64,000 nucleotides of DNA from JBDGYW01 sp964580055 (GCA_964580055.1 CAZOJI010000017.1:1-64000), one strand, 5' to 3'. Positions 53,089 to 62,402 are shown, counted from the stretch's first letter. Program-made: numbers and translations. The notes: a model not told the origin generated them from the letters alone.

Positions 53089-56000
53089 TTATCCGTTTTT
53101 GTCTTCAGCCACCCCTCGAATCAACTCGCGGAGCCTATGGACTTGCTCCTCGACGAGACGCTCGAGACGCATGATGGCCTGATCCAGCTCCGCATCCAGA
53201 TCACGGTAACGCTCCCATAGCTGATCGGTCGGTCGCGAATCGTACTGGATTCCCCTTTGACTCGAGGCGGCAGTCGCGACCCACGAGAGATGACCGCGGA
53301 TCTTTGGTTGGTTCGCCCATCCGCCGGGGCGCGTCTGAATCAAAGTCCCCTCGATTTCCTGCAGTTCCAGTCGCACTTGCTCGACCAGGAGCTCGATGTC
53401 ACTTCCGGCCCTTTCTCCCAGAGCCGACATTGCAGAATCCACCTCGCCCCTCAGATTTCTAATGCGAGACGTCGCGTCATTGAGGCGCTCGAATGAGGCG
53501 CGCACCTGCATCAGGAAGTCGAACTGCTCTCGAAGATCAGCATCGGTGACCTCCGTGAGCCGCGGGTCTCGGAGTACCTCGAATGTCGTGGTGTCCGCCC
53601 AGTCGTTTGCGGTCACCGAAACACTATACTCTCCAGGAGCAGCGCGCGGTCCCGACATTCCCCCGCCTCGCGGCCTCGGGTAGCGCAGATCCCACACGAA
53701 ACGATTCAGCCCTACGTCGGTTGGCACTGACGAGCCCGAGAACCTCCTCACCAGCGAGCCGTCGTCCTCCAGTATCTCGACAACGACAGAATCCGGCCGC
53801 CCGGCCAGCGAATAATAGACGATTGCGCCCTCCGGGGGATTCTGCCCCTTCCAACTACGCGGCAAGGTGGCTCCGAATATCCGGTCACGATCCCAATGAC
53901 CAACGTTGCCGCGAGCCGAAGTTCGGTACGTCGGTCGGGGCTGGAACAGGTGCGCGCCCGCCCTGGTTACCGTTGAGCTCAAGTCTCTGAGAGGCGTTAT
54001 GTCGTCGAGGATCCAGAAGGCCCGCCCTTGAGTCGCGACGACGAGATCACCGCGATGTACGAGCAGATCGGTTACCGGAGTAACAGGGAGATTGAGTTGC
54101 AGCGATTGCCAGCGATTTCCGTCATCGAACGAAACGAACAGACCGAACTCAGTACCAGCGAAAAGAAGCCCCTCCCTCTCGGGATCCTCTCTAACTGCGC
54201 GTACAGGATGGTCGCCTGGAATGCCGTTTGCTCCATCGGTGAGAGAGGTCCAATTCACGCCGTAGTCGGAGGTTCGGTAGACGTACGGCGCGAAGTCGTC
54301 GAGACGGTAGCGATACGCCGTTACGTAAGCCTTGGCCGGATCGTGCCGCGACAGATCGATGCGGTTCACAGTGCTCGGCTCAGGAAGATCTGGTGGTGTG
54401 ATATCCGTCCAGGTGTCGCCGTTGTCACGTGTCAGAAACACCTTCCCGTCGTTGGATCCCGTCCAGATCTCGCCGGCTCGAATCGGCGACTCCGCAAGTG
54501 CCAGGAGCGAGGAGTATGTCTCGACTCCGGTTATGTCGTGTGTGATCGGTCCACCCGCCATCCCGAATTTGGTCGTGTCCTTGCCGGTGAGGTCCGGACT
54601 GATCACTTCCCAACTCTGCCCCTCATTTGTTGAACGATGCACATACTGGGAGCCGTGATAGAGCACGTTGGGATCGTGCGGCGACAGAACGATTGGCGCG
54701 TTCCACTGAATTCGATACCTCAGATTGGACTCCGGCATTCCGCCCTGGTTCTCGGGATAGTCACGGATCTGCCGGAATTGCTGAGTGCGATAGTCGAAGC
54801 GCGCAAGGCGACCGCCAAAGCAACCGGAATAGGCAATGTTGGGATCGTCCGGACGCACTGCGATGGGGCCCGTCTCACATCCGCCGTGCGATAGCCAGTG
54901 TTGGAAACTGATCCCCGATCCAGCCACGATATTGGGAATGGAAATCGTACTGTTGTCCTGCTGCGGACCGTATACGCGATAGGGAAATTGACTGTCGACA
55001 GTAACCGAGTAGAACTCCGCGGTCGGTTGGTTGAGTTGAATGGACCACATCTCTCCGCCATCTAAGGAGACAGTTGCGCCTCCATCGTTACCCTCGACGA
55101 TCACTTCGGGCGTTATCGGGTTAATCCACATCGCGTGTTGGTCGGAGTGCGGCATAGGGATTCGGGAGAACTGCTCTCCGCCGTCCGTAGATTTGTACAG
55201 CCCGGAGTTGCCGACCCACAGCACGTCGTCGTCGGTCGGGTGCGGCCACAGGTAGTAGAAGTACCACGGCCTGGACAGGATTCCGCGGTGCGTGCTGATC
55301 TTGACCCAGGAGCTTCCAGCATCGTCGGACCGGTACAGACCGATATCGGGGGCTTCCGCCTCCACAATGGCCCAGACGCGACTCGGGTTAGCCGGCGAGA
55401 TTGCCACTCCAATCTTCCCGACCAATCCCGTGGGCAATCCGTTCTCCAGTTTTTCCCAGGTGTCGCCGCCGTCGGTCGTCTTGTAGACGCCACCCTCGTG
55501 CGCACCGCTTATCATCGTCCAAGGTTTTCTCTCTCCCCGCCACATCGCGGCGTACAGCTCGTCCGGATTATCAGGGTTCATCGAGAGATCGATCGCGCCG
55601 ACGCTGTCCGACAGGAACAACACCTTCTCCCAACTGTCGCCGCCGTCACGAGTTCGGAACACGCCTCGCTGGGAATTGCGGCCGAACGGATGGCCGGTTG
55701 CGGCAACGTAAACCAGGTCGGGGTCTGAAGGATGCACACGGACGCGGGCGATCTGACCGGCGTCCTCCAAGCCGATGAAGGTCCACGATTCCGCTCCGTC
55801 AGAGGACTTGTACATACCCCTGCCCGTGGAGACGTTGCCGCGGATGGCGGCAGAACCGGTTCCCACGTATATGATGTCCGGGTCGGTGTCCGCCGCGTCT
55901 ATGGCTCCAATGGACCCGACTGCGAAATACCCATCCGACACGTTGTGCCAGGTTTGCCCTCCGTTGGTCGTGCGCCATACTCCGCCACCGGTCGTGCCCA

Positions 56001-56199
56001 TGTAGAACGTATACGGGCGCTCGGCGATTCCTTCGACAGCGGTAACGCGCCCGCCGCGGTGCGGACCGATGCTGCGGAATTGAAGTGCTTGCAGCAGCGC
56101 CGGATCGTAAACCGGATCCGGGCCTGATTGTGCAAGTACATGCGAGAAGGCAGTAGTCAGCAAAAACCCGGACGCAATAATCGGAACGAACAAACGCAT
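53089..56199 (-). CDS. Secreted sortilin/VPS10-type BNR-repeat propeller protein
   Basis: 1036 residues from ATG 56199. The signal peptide MRLFVPIIASGFLLTTAFSH ends near VLAQ. Many Asp-box (BNR) repeats follow, such as GGGVWRTTNGGQTWHNVSDG, KSSDGAESWTFIG, KTTDGGDTWEKLENG and YRTSDYGVNWTSL, building a large beta-propeller. The C-terminal ~250 residues add a beta domain (GEYSVSVTANDWADTTTFEV) and helices. Such proteins are often annotated as glycosyl hydrolases, but no catalytic residues can be assigned. Probably periplasmic or extracellular. Confidence 0.88.
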   Translation of the reverse strand: MRLFVPIIASGFLLTTAFSHVLAQSGPDPVYDPALLQALQFRSIGPHRGGRVTAVEGIAERPYTFYMGTTGGGVWRTTNGGQTWHNVSDGYFAVGSIGAIDAADTDPDIIYVGTGSAAIRGNVSTGRGMYKSSDGAESWTFIGLEDAGQIARVRVHPSDPDLVYVAATGHPFGRNSQRGVFRTRDGGDSWEKVLFLSDSVGAIDLSMNPDNPDELYAAMWRGERKPWTMISGAHEGGVYKTTDGGDTWEKLENGLPTGLVGKIGVAISPANPSRVWAIVEAEAPDIGLYRSDDAGSSWVKISTHRGILSRPWYFYYLWPHPTDDDVLWVGNSGLYKSTDGGEQFSRIPMPHSDQHAMWINPITPEVIVEGNDGGATVSLDGGEMWSIQLNQPTAEFYSVTVDSQFPYRVYGPQQDNSTISIPNIVAGSGISFQHWLSHGGCETGPIAVRPDDPNIAYSGCFGGRLARFDYRTQQFRQIRDYPENQGGMPESNLRYRIQWNAPIVLSPHDPNVLYHGSQYVHRSTNEGQSWEVISPDLTGKDTTKFGMAGGPITHDITGVETYSSLLALAESPIRAGEIWTGSNDGKVFLTRDNGDTWTDITPPDLPEPSTVNRIDLSRHDPAKAYVTAYRYRLDDFAPYVYRTSDYGVNWTSLTDGANGIPGDHPVRAVREDPEREGLLFAGTEFGLFVSFDDGNRWQSLQLNLPVTPVTDLLVHRGDLVVATQGRAFWILDDITPLRDLSSTVTRAGAHLFQPRPTYRTSARGNVGHWDRDRIFGATLPRSWKGQNPPEGAIVYYSLAGRPDSVVVEILEDDGSLVRRFSGSSVPTDVGLNRFVWDLRYPRPRGGGMSGPRAAPGEYSVSVTANDWADTTTFEVLRDPRLTEVTDADLREQFDFLMQVRASFERLNDATSRIRNLRGEVDSAMSALGERAGSDIELLVEQVRLELQEIEGTLIQTRPGGWANQPKIRGHLSWVATAASSQRGIQYDSRPTDQLWERYRDLDAELDQAIMRLERLVEEQVHRLRELIRGVAEDKNG

Positions 56200-56255
56200 G
56201 GCAGACTCTTGGTTTGTGGACGGTGGTAATCTATGAAGTAAGCAACGATCTGTAA

Positions 56256-56921
56256 GCCCGAAACACACGCGACGGTGGTAAGACCACCGTGCTGCGCTGT
56301 CTGGCCGGCCTTCACAGCGTATGTGACGGCTTCGTCAGATTGAACGGCGAATTGTGGCAGGACGACAAAGCGGGAGTGTTTGTGCCGACACACGAACGAG
56401 GAGTCGGCTACGTGTCACAGGAAACGGACCTGTTTCCACACCTCACAGTACACGAAAACCTGCATTACGCTCAACGGCGCGCGCCGCAGAACGATCGCGC
56501 CATCAAGCGGTCGGACGCAGTGGATTGGCTGGGTCTCGACGGCCTCTTGGACCGGGACGTCTCCGGCCTCTCGGGCGGGGAGCGGCAGAGGACAGCCATT
56601 GCTCGTGCATTGTTGGTGAATCCGACACTGTTGTTGATGGATGAGCCGATCGCAGCACTCGACGAACCGGCTCGCCGGGACGTGCTTTCGTACCTAGAGC
56701 CAGTTCTTGCTCGTGTGTCACTTCCGGTCGTGTACGTGAGTCATTCGCTGACAGAGGTCACCCGACTCTCGGAGCACCTCGTATGGATCGCAGACGGCTC
56801 AATTCGTGAGGCCGAGCCGGTTCTACTCGCGCGAATCACCAAGAAATCACGCAACAAACTGAACCTGGAGCCCGGAAGTAACGTGTTTGCTCGAGTGAAG
56901 TCGGTAGCGGTGGTTGATTGA
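56256..56921 (+). pseudogene. ModC-like molybdate ABC ATPase, 5' truncated with internal deletion
   Basis: After an in-frame TAA (56253) the frame reads DGGKTTVLRCLAGLH, the end of a Walker A with the preceding strands missing. Then GVFVPTHERGVGYVSQETDL, signature LSGGERQRTAIARAL, Walker B LLLMDEPIAALDEP and the switch VVYVSHSLTEV are intact. After WIADGSIREAE it jumps directly to the last TOBE part (LLARITKKSRNKLNLEPGSN, VFARVKSVAVVD), skipping about 100 residues that ModC normally has there. No modA or modB is nearby. Almost certainly inactive. Confidence 0.7.
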
Positions 56922-56934
56922 CGCCGATTTTGCC

Positions 56935-57294
56935 TCATTCCAGCGCCAGGCTGACGGCGTCACCCAGATCCTTGAGTTCGAACGGTTTCCTGAGCACTGC
57001 GACCACAGTAGCACAATTGGGTTCCGAGCTATACACGTCGGGATAGGCGGACGCCACTACTACCTTGGTATTTGGGAACTCCGATTTCATCCGACGCATC
57101 AGTTCTATGCCACCCATCCGCGGCATTATCAAATCGATAACGGCAACGTCCACGGTATGCGTTGAAAGGGCGTCGAGAGCTTCCAGGCCGTCGCAGGCCT
57201 CGAGTACGTCAAATCCTTTTACCTGAAGGAATCTTCTGAGTACCTGACGAACCGCGTCTTCGTCGTCTACGATCAATATGGTAGCCAACCGCAC
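56935..57294 (-). CDS. Single-domain response regulator (CheY-like)
   Basis: 119 residues, complete receiver: acidic pair in ILIVDDEDAVRQVL, phospho-acceptor Asp in VAVIDLIMPRMGG, VVVASAYP (Ser/Thr switch) and RKPFELKDLGDAV (Lys). There is no output domain. No histidine kinase in the window. GTG start with a good promoter just upstream. Its stop faces the modC remnant 13 bp away. Confidence 0.9.
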   Translation of the reverse strand: MRLATILIVDDEDAVRQVLRRFLQVKGFDVLEACDGLEALDALSTHTVDVAVIDLIMPRMGGIELMRRMKSEFPNTKVVVASAYPDVYSSEPNCATVVAVLRKPFELKDLGDAVSLALE

Positions 57295-57333
57295 GTCCGA
57301 TTTGCTGGTGAAGACCTCAGTGTGACGCCTACT

Positions 57334-57361
57334 ATATTACACGACGTACCTCGCCTGTCGA
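57334..57361 (-). promoter_or_regulatory. Promoter of the single-domain response regulator
   Basis: Minus strand TCGACA (57356-57361), 16-nt spacer, TAATAT (57334-57339); the start codon is about 40 nt further. One mismatch to the -35 consensus. Confidence 0.5.
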
Positions 57362-57365
57362 GTAA

Positions 57366-57881
57366 TCATCCAGCAAAACAAACCATGAAGACAACTTGGT
57401 TCCAATATCGGGCGTTCCCCCAGAGAGTGGTGCGAAATTCCTGGCTCTGACCGCTTCTCAGTATCTGAAGGGCCGGTGCCAGCCCAAACAAGAGTCCGGC
57501 GAACATTCCCAGTACAACAGTGAAGCCGAGGACCCGAGCACCTACGCTCGCCACGGTGCGAAAAGGAGCTTCCAAACGCGGTTGAAGCATTGCCATCGCG
57601 TCAATCGCGGCGACTGTTAATCCCAAGCCGAGTGCTTCCGAGAGCGCGGCCAGCATCAGGCTCTCCAGCAACAACTGCCTGACAATGCGACTGCTCTCCA
57701 CGTTGGGCGTGTACGGGAGAGCCTGACCGACCATCGCGAGCGGCGCCCACACCGCCGGTTTGATCACCGGCACAAGTCCGGCTCTGTCGGACGCCGGGAA
57801 CGACGAATATACGAATGTCCAATATCCACCAAGGAATTTCCAATCTTCAAGGCGGTGAACCGGATCAATCCACTTGATCAT
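57366..57881 (-). pseudogene. Truncated FtsX/ADOP permease fragment
   Basis: 171 open codons. The middle reads as an ADOP permease: RIVRQLLLESLMLAALSEAL, GLGLTVAAIDAMAMLQP and VLGFTVVLGMFAGLLFGLAP. VWAPLAMVGQAL, normally far upstream in such proteins, is joined only about 20 residues before it, so an internal deletion is likely. The first ~30 residues are translated from an inverted-repeat region and do not belong to the family. Both ends of the ~800-residue protein are gone. Confidence 0.7.
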
Positions 57882-57918
57882 TGGACATTGTTTATTGGAC
57901 GTTGGATATTGGACATTC
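57813..57918. repeat. 16-bp perfect inverted repeat with TTGGACATT-rich spacer
   Basis: GAATGTCCAATATCCA (57813-57828) is the exact reverse complement of 57903-57918. The interval also has direct copies of ATTGGACATT and similar words (57880-57916). The block lies between a truncated permease and the aminotransferase start, and resembles intergenic repeat units rather than coding sequence. Confidence 0.7.
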
Positions 57919-57942
57919 CTTCAAGCCGGCTTGGAGAGGTCA

Positions 57943-59337
57943 ATGGTATCCCGAGACTACTCGACGCTGCTGAGGCAGTTGGAGACCGAATTCGCGGCCC
58001 GCTCGCCCAAGTCGGCGGAGTCACATGAAGAAGCTATTCGATACCTGATCGACGGCGGAAGCCACGGGCTTCGACTGTTGCAGCCGTTTTCACCCAGGAT
58101 AGTGTCGGCCAAGGGTGCCTGGGTAGCCGATGAAGACGGCCACGAGATCCTCGATTTCTGGCAAGGGCACTTCGGCAACATTCTTGGCCACAACCCCGAG
58201 TTCGTGACGGAAGCGTTGGCCGAGCAGTTCAAGGAGGGCCTCGGTCTGCAGACAGGTTTCACGGACCGCCTCCAGGTGGAAGTCGCGGAACTCATCTGCA
58301 CTGCCACCGGCGCGGAGCGTGTGCGCCTGACATGCACCGGTGCACTTGCAACCATGTACGCAATCATGCTTGCGAGGTCTTTCACGGGACGCAGCAAAGT
58401 GTTGAAAGTGGGGGGCGGTTGGCATGGAGCCAATCCATGGGGTTTGAAGGGAGTGGGCTATCACGATGGGTTTGACAGCGTTGAATCCGAGGGAATTCCC
58501 GATGCCGTAACAGAAGACGTTGTCGTCACCCGCTACAACGACCCAACGCGACTCACCGATGTTTTTGCTAGCGATGGCGACAACATCGCGTGCTTCATTG
58601 TCGAACCGGTAATTGGCGCCGGCGGGCGATTTCCCGCTACACGGGATTACATGTATGCGGCACGAGAGCTCACCGATAAGTACGGCACGCTGCTCATTCA
58701 CGACGAGGTCGTATCGGGATACCGGTACGCTGCCAGAAATGCCGGGAGCCTCTACGGCGTGAAGCCCGATTTGATGACGCTGGGCAAGGCGATTGGCGGC
58801 GGAATGCCTGTGGCCGCTGTGGCTGGACGAAAAGACATTATGGAGCTTACCGGGAGGGATACCGGTCCGAGGGTGAAGTTCTCGGGCGGAACATACTGTG
58901 CCCATCCAGCATCCCTTCTCGCGGCCAAGCTCTACTTGGAACACGTGAGAGACCACGAAGCGGATATCTATCCGCGCATGGCGCGCATTGGTGCTGACCT
59001 GCAAGAGGGCGTCTTGGCCGCATTTCAGAGGGAGGGAGTGCAAGCTCGATTCGCCGGAGACCGCATCAAGGAGCTACCGGGTCCGATGCTGCATCCGTTG
59101 GTGTTTCCATACGATGAGCAAGCTGAGCTGACGACACCTGACGAAGTCTTGAATCCCGCTGTGTGCGACACGGCCCTGGGGCTTCGAGTGATTCAAATGG
59201 CGCTTCTCGTCGAGGACGTATTCACGGCACAGAGTCTGCCCATCGGCAGCCACACCGCCGCCCACACGGAAGAGGATGTCGCCTTCTTAGTGGAGAAATG
59301 CAGGATCGTGGCGCAACGAATCCGACCTTACCTGTGA
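57943..59337 (+). CDS. Class III PLP aminotransferase (glutamate-1-semialdehyde aminomutase-like)
   Basis: 464 residues from the ATG at 57943. Codons before it come from a repeat and are not part of the protein. GAWVADEDGHEILDFWQGHF and GHNPEFVTEAL start the fold. The PLP Asp lies in LLIHDEVVSGYR, and the Schiff-base Lys282 in TLGKAIGGGMPVAAVAG. FSGGTYCAHPAS is the usual TxxxNP-region substitute. Could be a GSA aminomutase, an omega-aminotransferase or an amino-acid mutase. No hem genes are nearby, so substrate is open. Confidence 0.88.
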   Translation: MVSRDYSTLLRQLETEFAARSPKSAESHEEAIRYLIDGGSHGLRLLQPFSPRIVSAKGAWVADEDGHEILDFWQGHFGNILGHNPEFVTEALAEQFKEGLGLQTGFTDRLQVEVAELICTATGAERVRLTCTGALATMYAIMLARSFTGRSKVLKVGGGWHGANPWGLKGVGYHDGFDSVESEGIPDAVTEDVVVTRYNDPTRLTDVFASDGDNIACFIVEPVIGAGGRFPATRDYMYAARELTDKYGTLLIHDEVVSGYRYAARNAGSLYGVKPDLMTLGKAIGGGMPVAAVAGRKDIMELTGRDTGPRVKFSGGTYCAHPASLLAAKLYLEHVRDHEADIYPRMARIGADLQEGVLAAFQREGVQARFAGDRIKELPGPMLHPLVFPYDEQAELTTPDEVLNPAVCDTALGLRVIQMALLVEDVFTAQSLPIGSHTAAHTEEDVAFLVEKCRIVAQRIRPYL

Positions 59338-59727
59338 CCTCATAGCGCCTGTAGTGTTGGATTGTGCGGCAAGGATCGTCGCGCATCTTCGTCACATCCG
59401 TGGGCGCGGGCAGATTCATGCGGTTCATCTGTCGCATCCTGAATCTTTTGGCTCCCGAGCATCGTACCTGTAATCAAGACCCCAGCGACGAGAATAATCA
59501 GCGAGGTTCGGCGCGGTGGTGTCTTCCATCAGGGCAAGGTCTGGCACGCAGGCAACGGGGGAAACATAGGCCGAATTCTCTCGTAGAGTCTGTTCGCGCC
59601 GTCGCTGCAGTGTGCAGGCTCTTTGGAGCTTGCCCGGAGAACGAAGGGCCGGGGAGTGTACACCACTCCTGCCCTTCGTCCTTTTATGCCCCTATCGTCA
59701 CCCTGCCCTTGCGCTCGACTGGAACCT
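59338..59727. other. Intergenic region between convergent genes, no convincing gene
   Basis: 390 bp. The only structured element is the terminator-like hairpin at 59641-59679. A minus-strand open frame ending at 59340 encodes one hydrophobic stretch (SLIILVAGVLITGTMLGS) but has no good start and an in-frame stop just before it, so I do not call it a gene. No repeat or RNA gene is seen. Confidence 0.5.
59641..59679. terminator. Strong bidirectional terminator-like hairpin
   Basis: ACGAAGGGC and a GGAGTG arm pair with CACTCC and GCCCTTCGT around a TACA-containing loop, followed by CCTTTTATG on the plus strand. It lies beyond the stop of the GNAT gene (minus) and downstream of the aminotransferase (plus), so it could end both transcripts. 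Confidence 0.65.
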
Positions 59728-60459
59728 CTAGTCGTGCCACAGACTCATGCGCAAAACGTCGTGATATGCCCCATCTATGAACACTTCGTTCCGCAGAATA
59801 CCCTCGACCTTGAAGCCCAACTCTTCGTTCAATCTGATGTTTCCGATATTGGCGTTGAGAGTGTTGACGTAGATCTTCTTCAGCCCGAGTGTCTGGACGC
59901 CGTAACGTATCCACAGGGCCGATGCCTTCGTTGCGAAGCCCTTTCGCCGGTATGCCGGATCGCCGATCATCTTGCGCAACTCGGCCTTACGGTGCACGAG
60001 ATCGTGGTCCAAGAATGCGACCGAGCCAATCGGCGTCGAGTCCGGCAAAGTGATTATCCCGAGGACATTCACGTCGCTGCAGGCAAGCTCCCGGATGTCT
60101 TGGCGCTCGGTTGTCAGCCGAGAAAGCAGGAAATACCGCCCGCTGGATTCCGAGAGCCACATGTCGAACAAGGGAAGATCGTTCTCGATGTCAAACTGCC
60201 TGACCACCACGCCGTCGCCGCGCAAAGGCAATTCCAATGGTCCCTCCGACGAAACGACCTGGCTGCCGTCAGACGACGATCCGGCTGAGGCAGTCGCCCC
60301 TGCGCTCTCCGCACGACCGTGCATCGCTATATCCAGCAGTAGATTGACATACCTGACATAGTCCACTTGAGCGAATCCGTACTTGGTGGCCTCCTTGTAG
60401 AAGGTCCTGGAGAGTGTCTCCAGAGTCAGGTCCGGTATCCTGCCACTGTTGTCACTCAT
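59728..60459 (-). CDS. GNAT acetyltransferase (RimJ/RimL-like) with N-terminal extension
   Basis: 243 residues. The GNAT domain covers about 80-243: VVVRQFDIENDLPLFDMWLS, GSVAFLDHDLVHRKAELRKM, acetyl-CoA motif GDPAYRRKGFATKASALWIR and LNANIGNIRLNEELGFKVEG. The first ~75 residues form a separate helical segment (LTLETLSRTFYKEATKYGFA, VRYVNLLLDIAMHG) plus a Ser/Gly-rich linker, not part of standard RimL proteins. Substrate unknown; could be a protein N-terminus, polyamine or antibiotic. Confidence 0.8.
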   Translation of the reverse strand: MSDNSGRIPDLTLETLSRTFYKEATKYGFAQVDYVRYVNLLLDIAMHGRAESAGATASAGSSSDGSQVVSSEGPLELPLRGDGVVVRQFDIENDLPLFDMWLSESSGRYFLLSRLTTERQDIRELACSDVNVLGIITLPDSTPIGSVAFLDHDLVHRKAELRKMIGDPAYRRKGFATKASALWIRYGVQTLGLKKIYVNTLNANIGNIRLNEELGFKVEGILRNEVFIDGAYHDVLRMSLWHD

Positions 60460-60674
60460 ATGGCTTCCTAGTCGCGAAAGTGAACTGCCACCCTCTATCG
60501 CTCTCGACGCGAGCGCCCTAGAGGCCGTCCGAAGAGATCCTGTGATTCGACATTAAGATACTTGCGTTTGTCACGATCGCGACCCCCAGGTCCAGCTCGT
60601 CCGTATTACATTGCGGGCTGTAATCGATGATTGGCCCGGCTCCCTGACCGGTAAGCCGGTTCTTCTACTCGAGG

Positions 60675-61454
60675 ATGCTGATGGAAAGCGCATGCACATC
60701 GGCGGCACGAGAGAGCGGTCACCGCCAAACTCGGCGTCCGTTGAAACGTATGTTCGACGCCGTTCCGGAGCGGTATGATCTCCTGAATCGAACCCTGACC
60801 TTGCGGCTTGATGAAAGCTGGCGTAGACGGGCGGCAGCTATATGTCTGGAGCAGCCGCCATCGGCCGTTTTGGACCTTTGCTGCGGTACCGGCGATCTGG
60901 CGCTGCATATCAGCCGGCGTGCTACCACCACTCTAGAGGTAGTGGGCCTCGATTATTCGCCTTCGATGCTGGAGGTTGCGTACAGGAAGTTCAAGAGAGC
61001 TGGATTTGATCCGACGCCACGATTCGTTGAAGGAGATGCGGCGTGCATGGAGTTCCCGGATGAATATTTCGACGTCGTGGGTATTGCCTTCGGCTTTCGG
61101 AACATCACCTGGAAGAACCCGATCAAGGACGAGGCTCTATCGGAGGTGCGGAGGGTCCTGCGACCGGGCGGTAGATTTGTGATCGTAGAGACCAGTCAGC
61201 CGGAAAACCGGCTGCTGCGGATAGGCTTCCACAGCTATCTGAAGGTGGCGGTTGCCTCGGTAGGTGCGAGGTTGTCAGGAAACAAAGGCGCTTATCGATA
61301 CCTCGCGGAGTCAGCCCGGCGTTTCTACGGTGCCAACGAGGTCTCTTCGATGCTCGCGGACGCCGGACTCCATACGCAGCGCGTGGAAAGACTACTGGGT
61401 GGAGCTGCCGCAATTCACGTGACTGAGAAACCTGACGGGATACCGACCGGGTAG
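60675..61454 (+). CDS. ubiE: Demethylmenaquinone/ubiquinone C-methyltransferase
   Basis: SAM-dependent C-methylation in quinone synthesis. 259 residues from ATG 60675. A second ATG at 60681 sits at better distance from GAGG (60671-60674). Motifs: RMFDAVPERYDLLNRTLTLR, VLDLCCGTGDLALHI, GLDYSPSMLEVA and IAFGFRNITWKNP, all characteristic of UbiE/MenG. In this genomic setting menaquinone is more likely, hence MenG. Followed 6 bp later by a DDAH-like gene, likely cotranscribed. Confidence 0.92.
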   Translation: MLMESACTSAARESGHRQTRRPLKRMFDAVPERYDLLNRTLTLRLDESWRRRAAAICLEQPPSAVLDLCCGTGDLALHISRRATTTLEVVGLDYSPSMLEVAYRKFKRAGFDPTPRFVEGDAACMEFPDEYFDVVGIAFGFRNITWKNPIKDEALSEVRRVLRPGGRFVIVETSQPENRLLRIGFHSYLKVAVASVGARLSGNKGAYRYLAESARRFYGANEVSSMLADAGLHTQRVERLLGGAAAIHVTEKPDGIPTG

Positions 61455-61460
61455 CTCGAT

Positions 61461-62402
61461 ATGGATAATCAACCTCTGGCCGCATTTGGCGGTCCTGGCT
61501 GGTCTCCACGCACCAGCAGTCTCTCGCAGGAAATCGGTGGAATCTGGGCCGGTTACTCGGTCGCAAGCGAGTTTTCGACGCTCGAGGCCGTGCTGCTGCA
61601 CCGGCCGGGGCGGGAGCTCCACGAGATATTAGACCCAAACAGAGTTCAGATGATCGCGAAGCCCCATCCAGACGAACTCGCGCGTCAACACGACGGCCTT
61701 GCTGAAGCTTATCGAGCACAAGGCGTGGCGGTCCACTACGTAGAACCTCCCACGGTCCCGCCACCCAACCAGATGTTCGTTGCGGACCTGTTGTTCACCA
61801 CCACGTCCGGGGTCATCTTGGGGCGGCCCGCTTCGACTGTCCGGGCAGGTGAGGAGCGTTGGGTTGCGCGGCGCCTTGCAGACCTCGGAATACCGATCCT
61901 GCGAAGCGTTGCCGGAAACGGTACCTTCGAGGGTGCGGACGCGATGTGGCTCGATGAAGAAACCGTTCTCATCGGCAGGGGGCTGCGCACCAATCTCGAG
62001 GGCGCGCTACAAGTCGCTGACGCGTTGGATGAGATTGGAATCGTTCCGATAATCGTGGACCTCCCACAATCCGCCATGCATCTCATGGGATCGGTCCGCA
62101 TAGTCGACCGCGATCTGGCATACGTGCGCTCAGGCGATCTCCCTTGGACGGCAATTGAAGCTCTTGGAAAAACCGGCTACGAGGTGAACATTCTCCCTGA
62201 CAACGAGGAGATAGCGAGCCGAATGGCGCACAATTTCGTCACACTCGCGCCCAGGAAGATCCTGATGCCCGAGGGAAACCCGCTCACCGAAGGAACGCTC
62301 AACGAGGCGGGTATCACTACCGTCACCGTCAACGTCGATGAAATAACCAAGGCAGCCGGTGGCATCGGTTGTCTATCGGGGGTCCTTGCCCGCGATCGGT
62401 GA
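61461..62402 (+). CDS. DDAH / amidinotransferase-family hydrolase
   Basis: 313 residues with the five-bladed guanidino-modifying fold. VPPPNQMFVADLLFTT and VILGRPASTVRAGEE are typical, GNGTFEGADAMWL holds the acidic substrate residues, SAMHLMGSVRIVD the catalytic His, and GGIGCLSG the nucleophile Cys304. The family includes dimethylarginine dimethylaminohydrolase, arginine deiminase and arginine dihydrolase-like enzymes, so the substrate is an arginine-type guanidine. No arginine operon is nearby. Cotranscribed with ubiE. Confidence 0.85.
   Translation: MDNQPLAAFGGPGWSPRTSSLSQEIGGIWAGYSVASEFSTLEAVLLHRPGRELHEILDPNRVQMIAKPHPDELARQHDGLAEAYRAQGVAVHYVEPPTVPPPNQMFVADLLFTTTSGVILGRPASTVRAGEERWVARRLADLGIPILRSVAGNGTFEGADAMWLDEETVLIGRGLRTNLEGALQVADALDEIGIVPIIVDLPQSAMHLMGSVRIVDRDLAYVRSGDLPWTAIEALGKTGYEVNILPDNEEIASRMAHNFVTLAPRKILMPEGNPLTEGTLNEAGITTVTVNVDEITKAAGGIGCLSGVLARDR

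Noticed and set aside
57874..57942. Upstream extension of the class III aminotransferase
   Set aside because: Those codons are translated from the TTGGACATT repeat block; the fold begins at ATG 57943.
59340..59520. Small minus-strand frame with one hydrophobic helix
   Set aside because: No credible start codon, an in-frame stop immediately upstream and no ribosome site.
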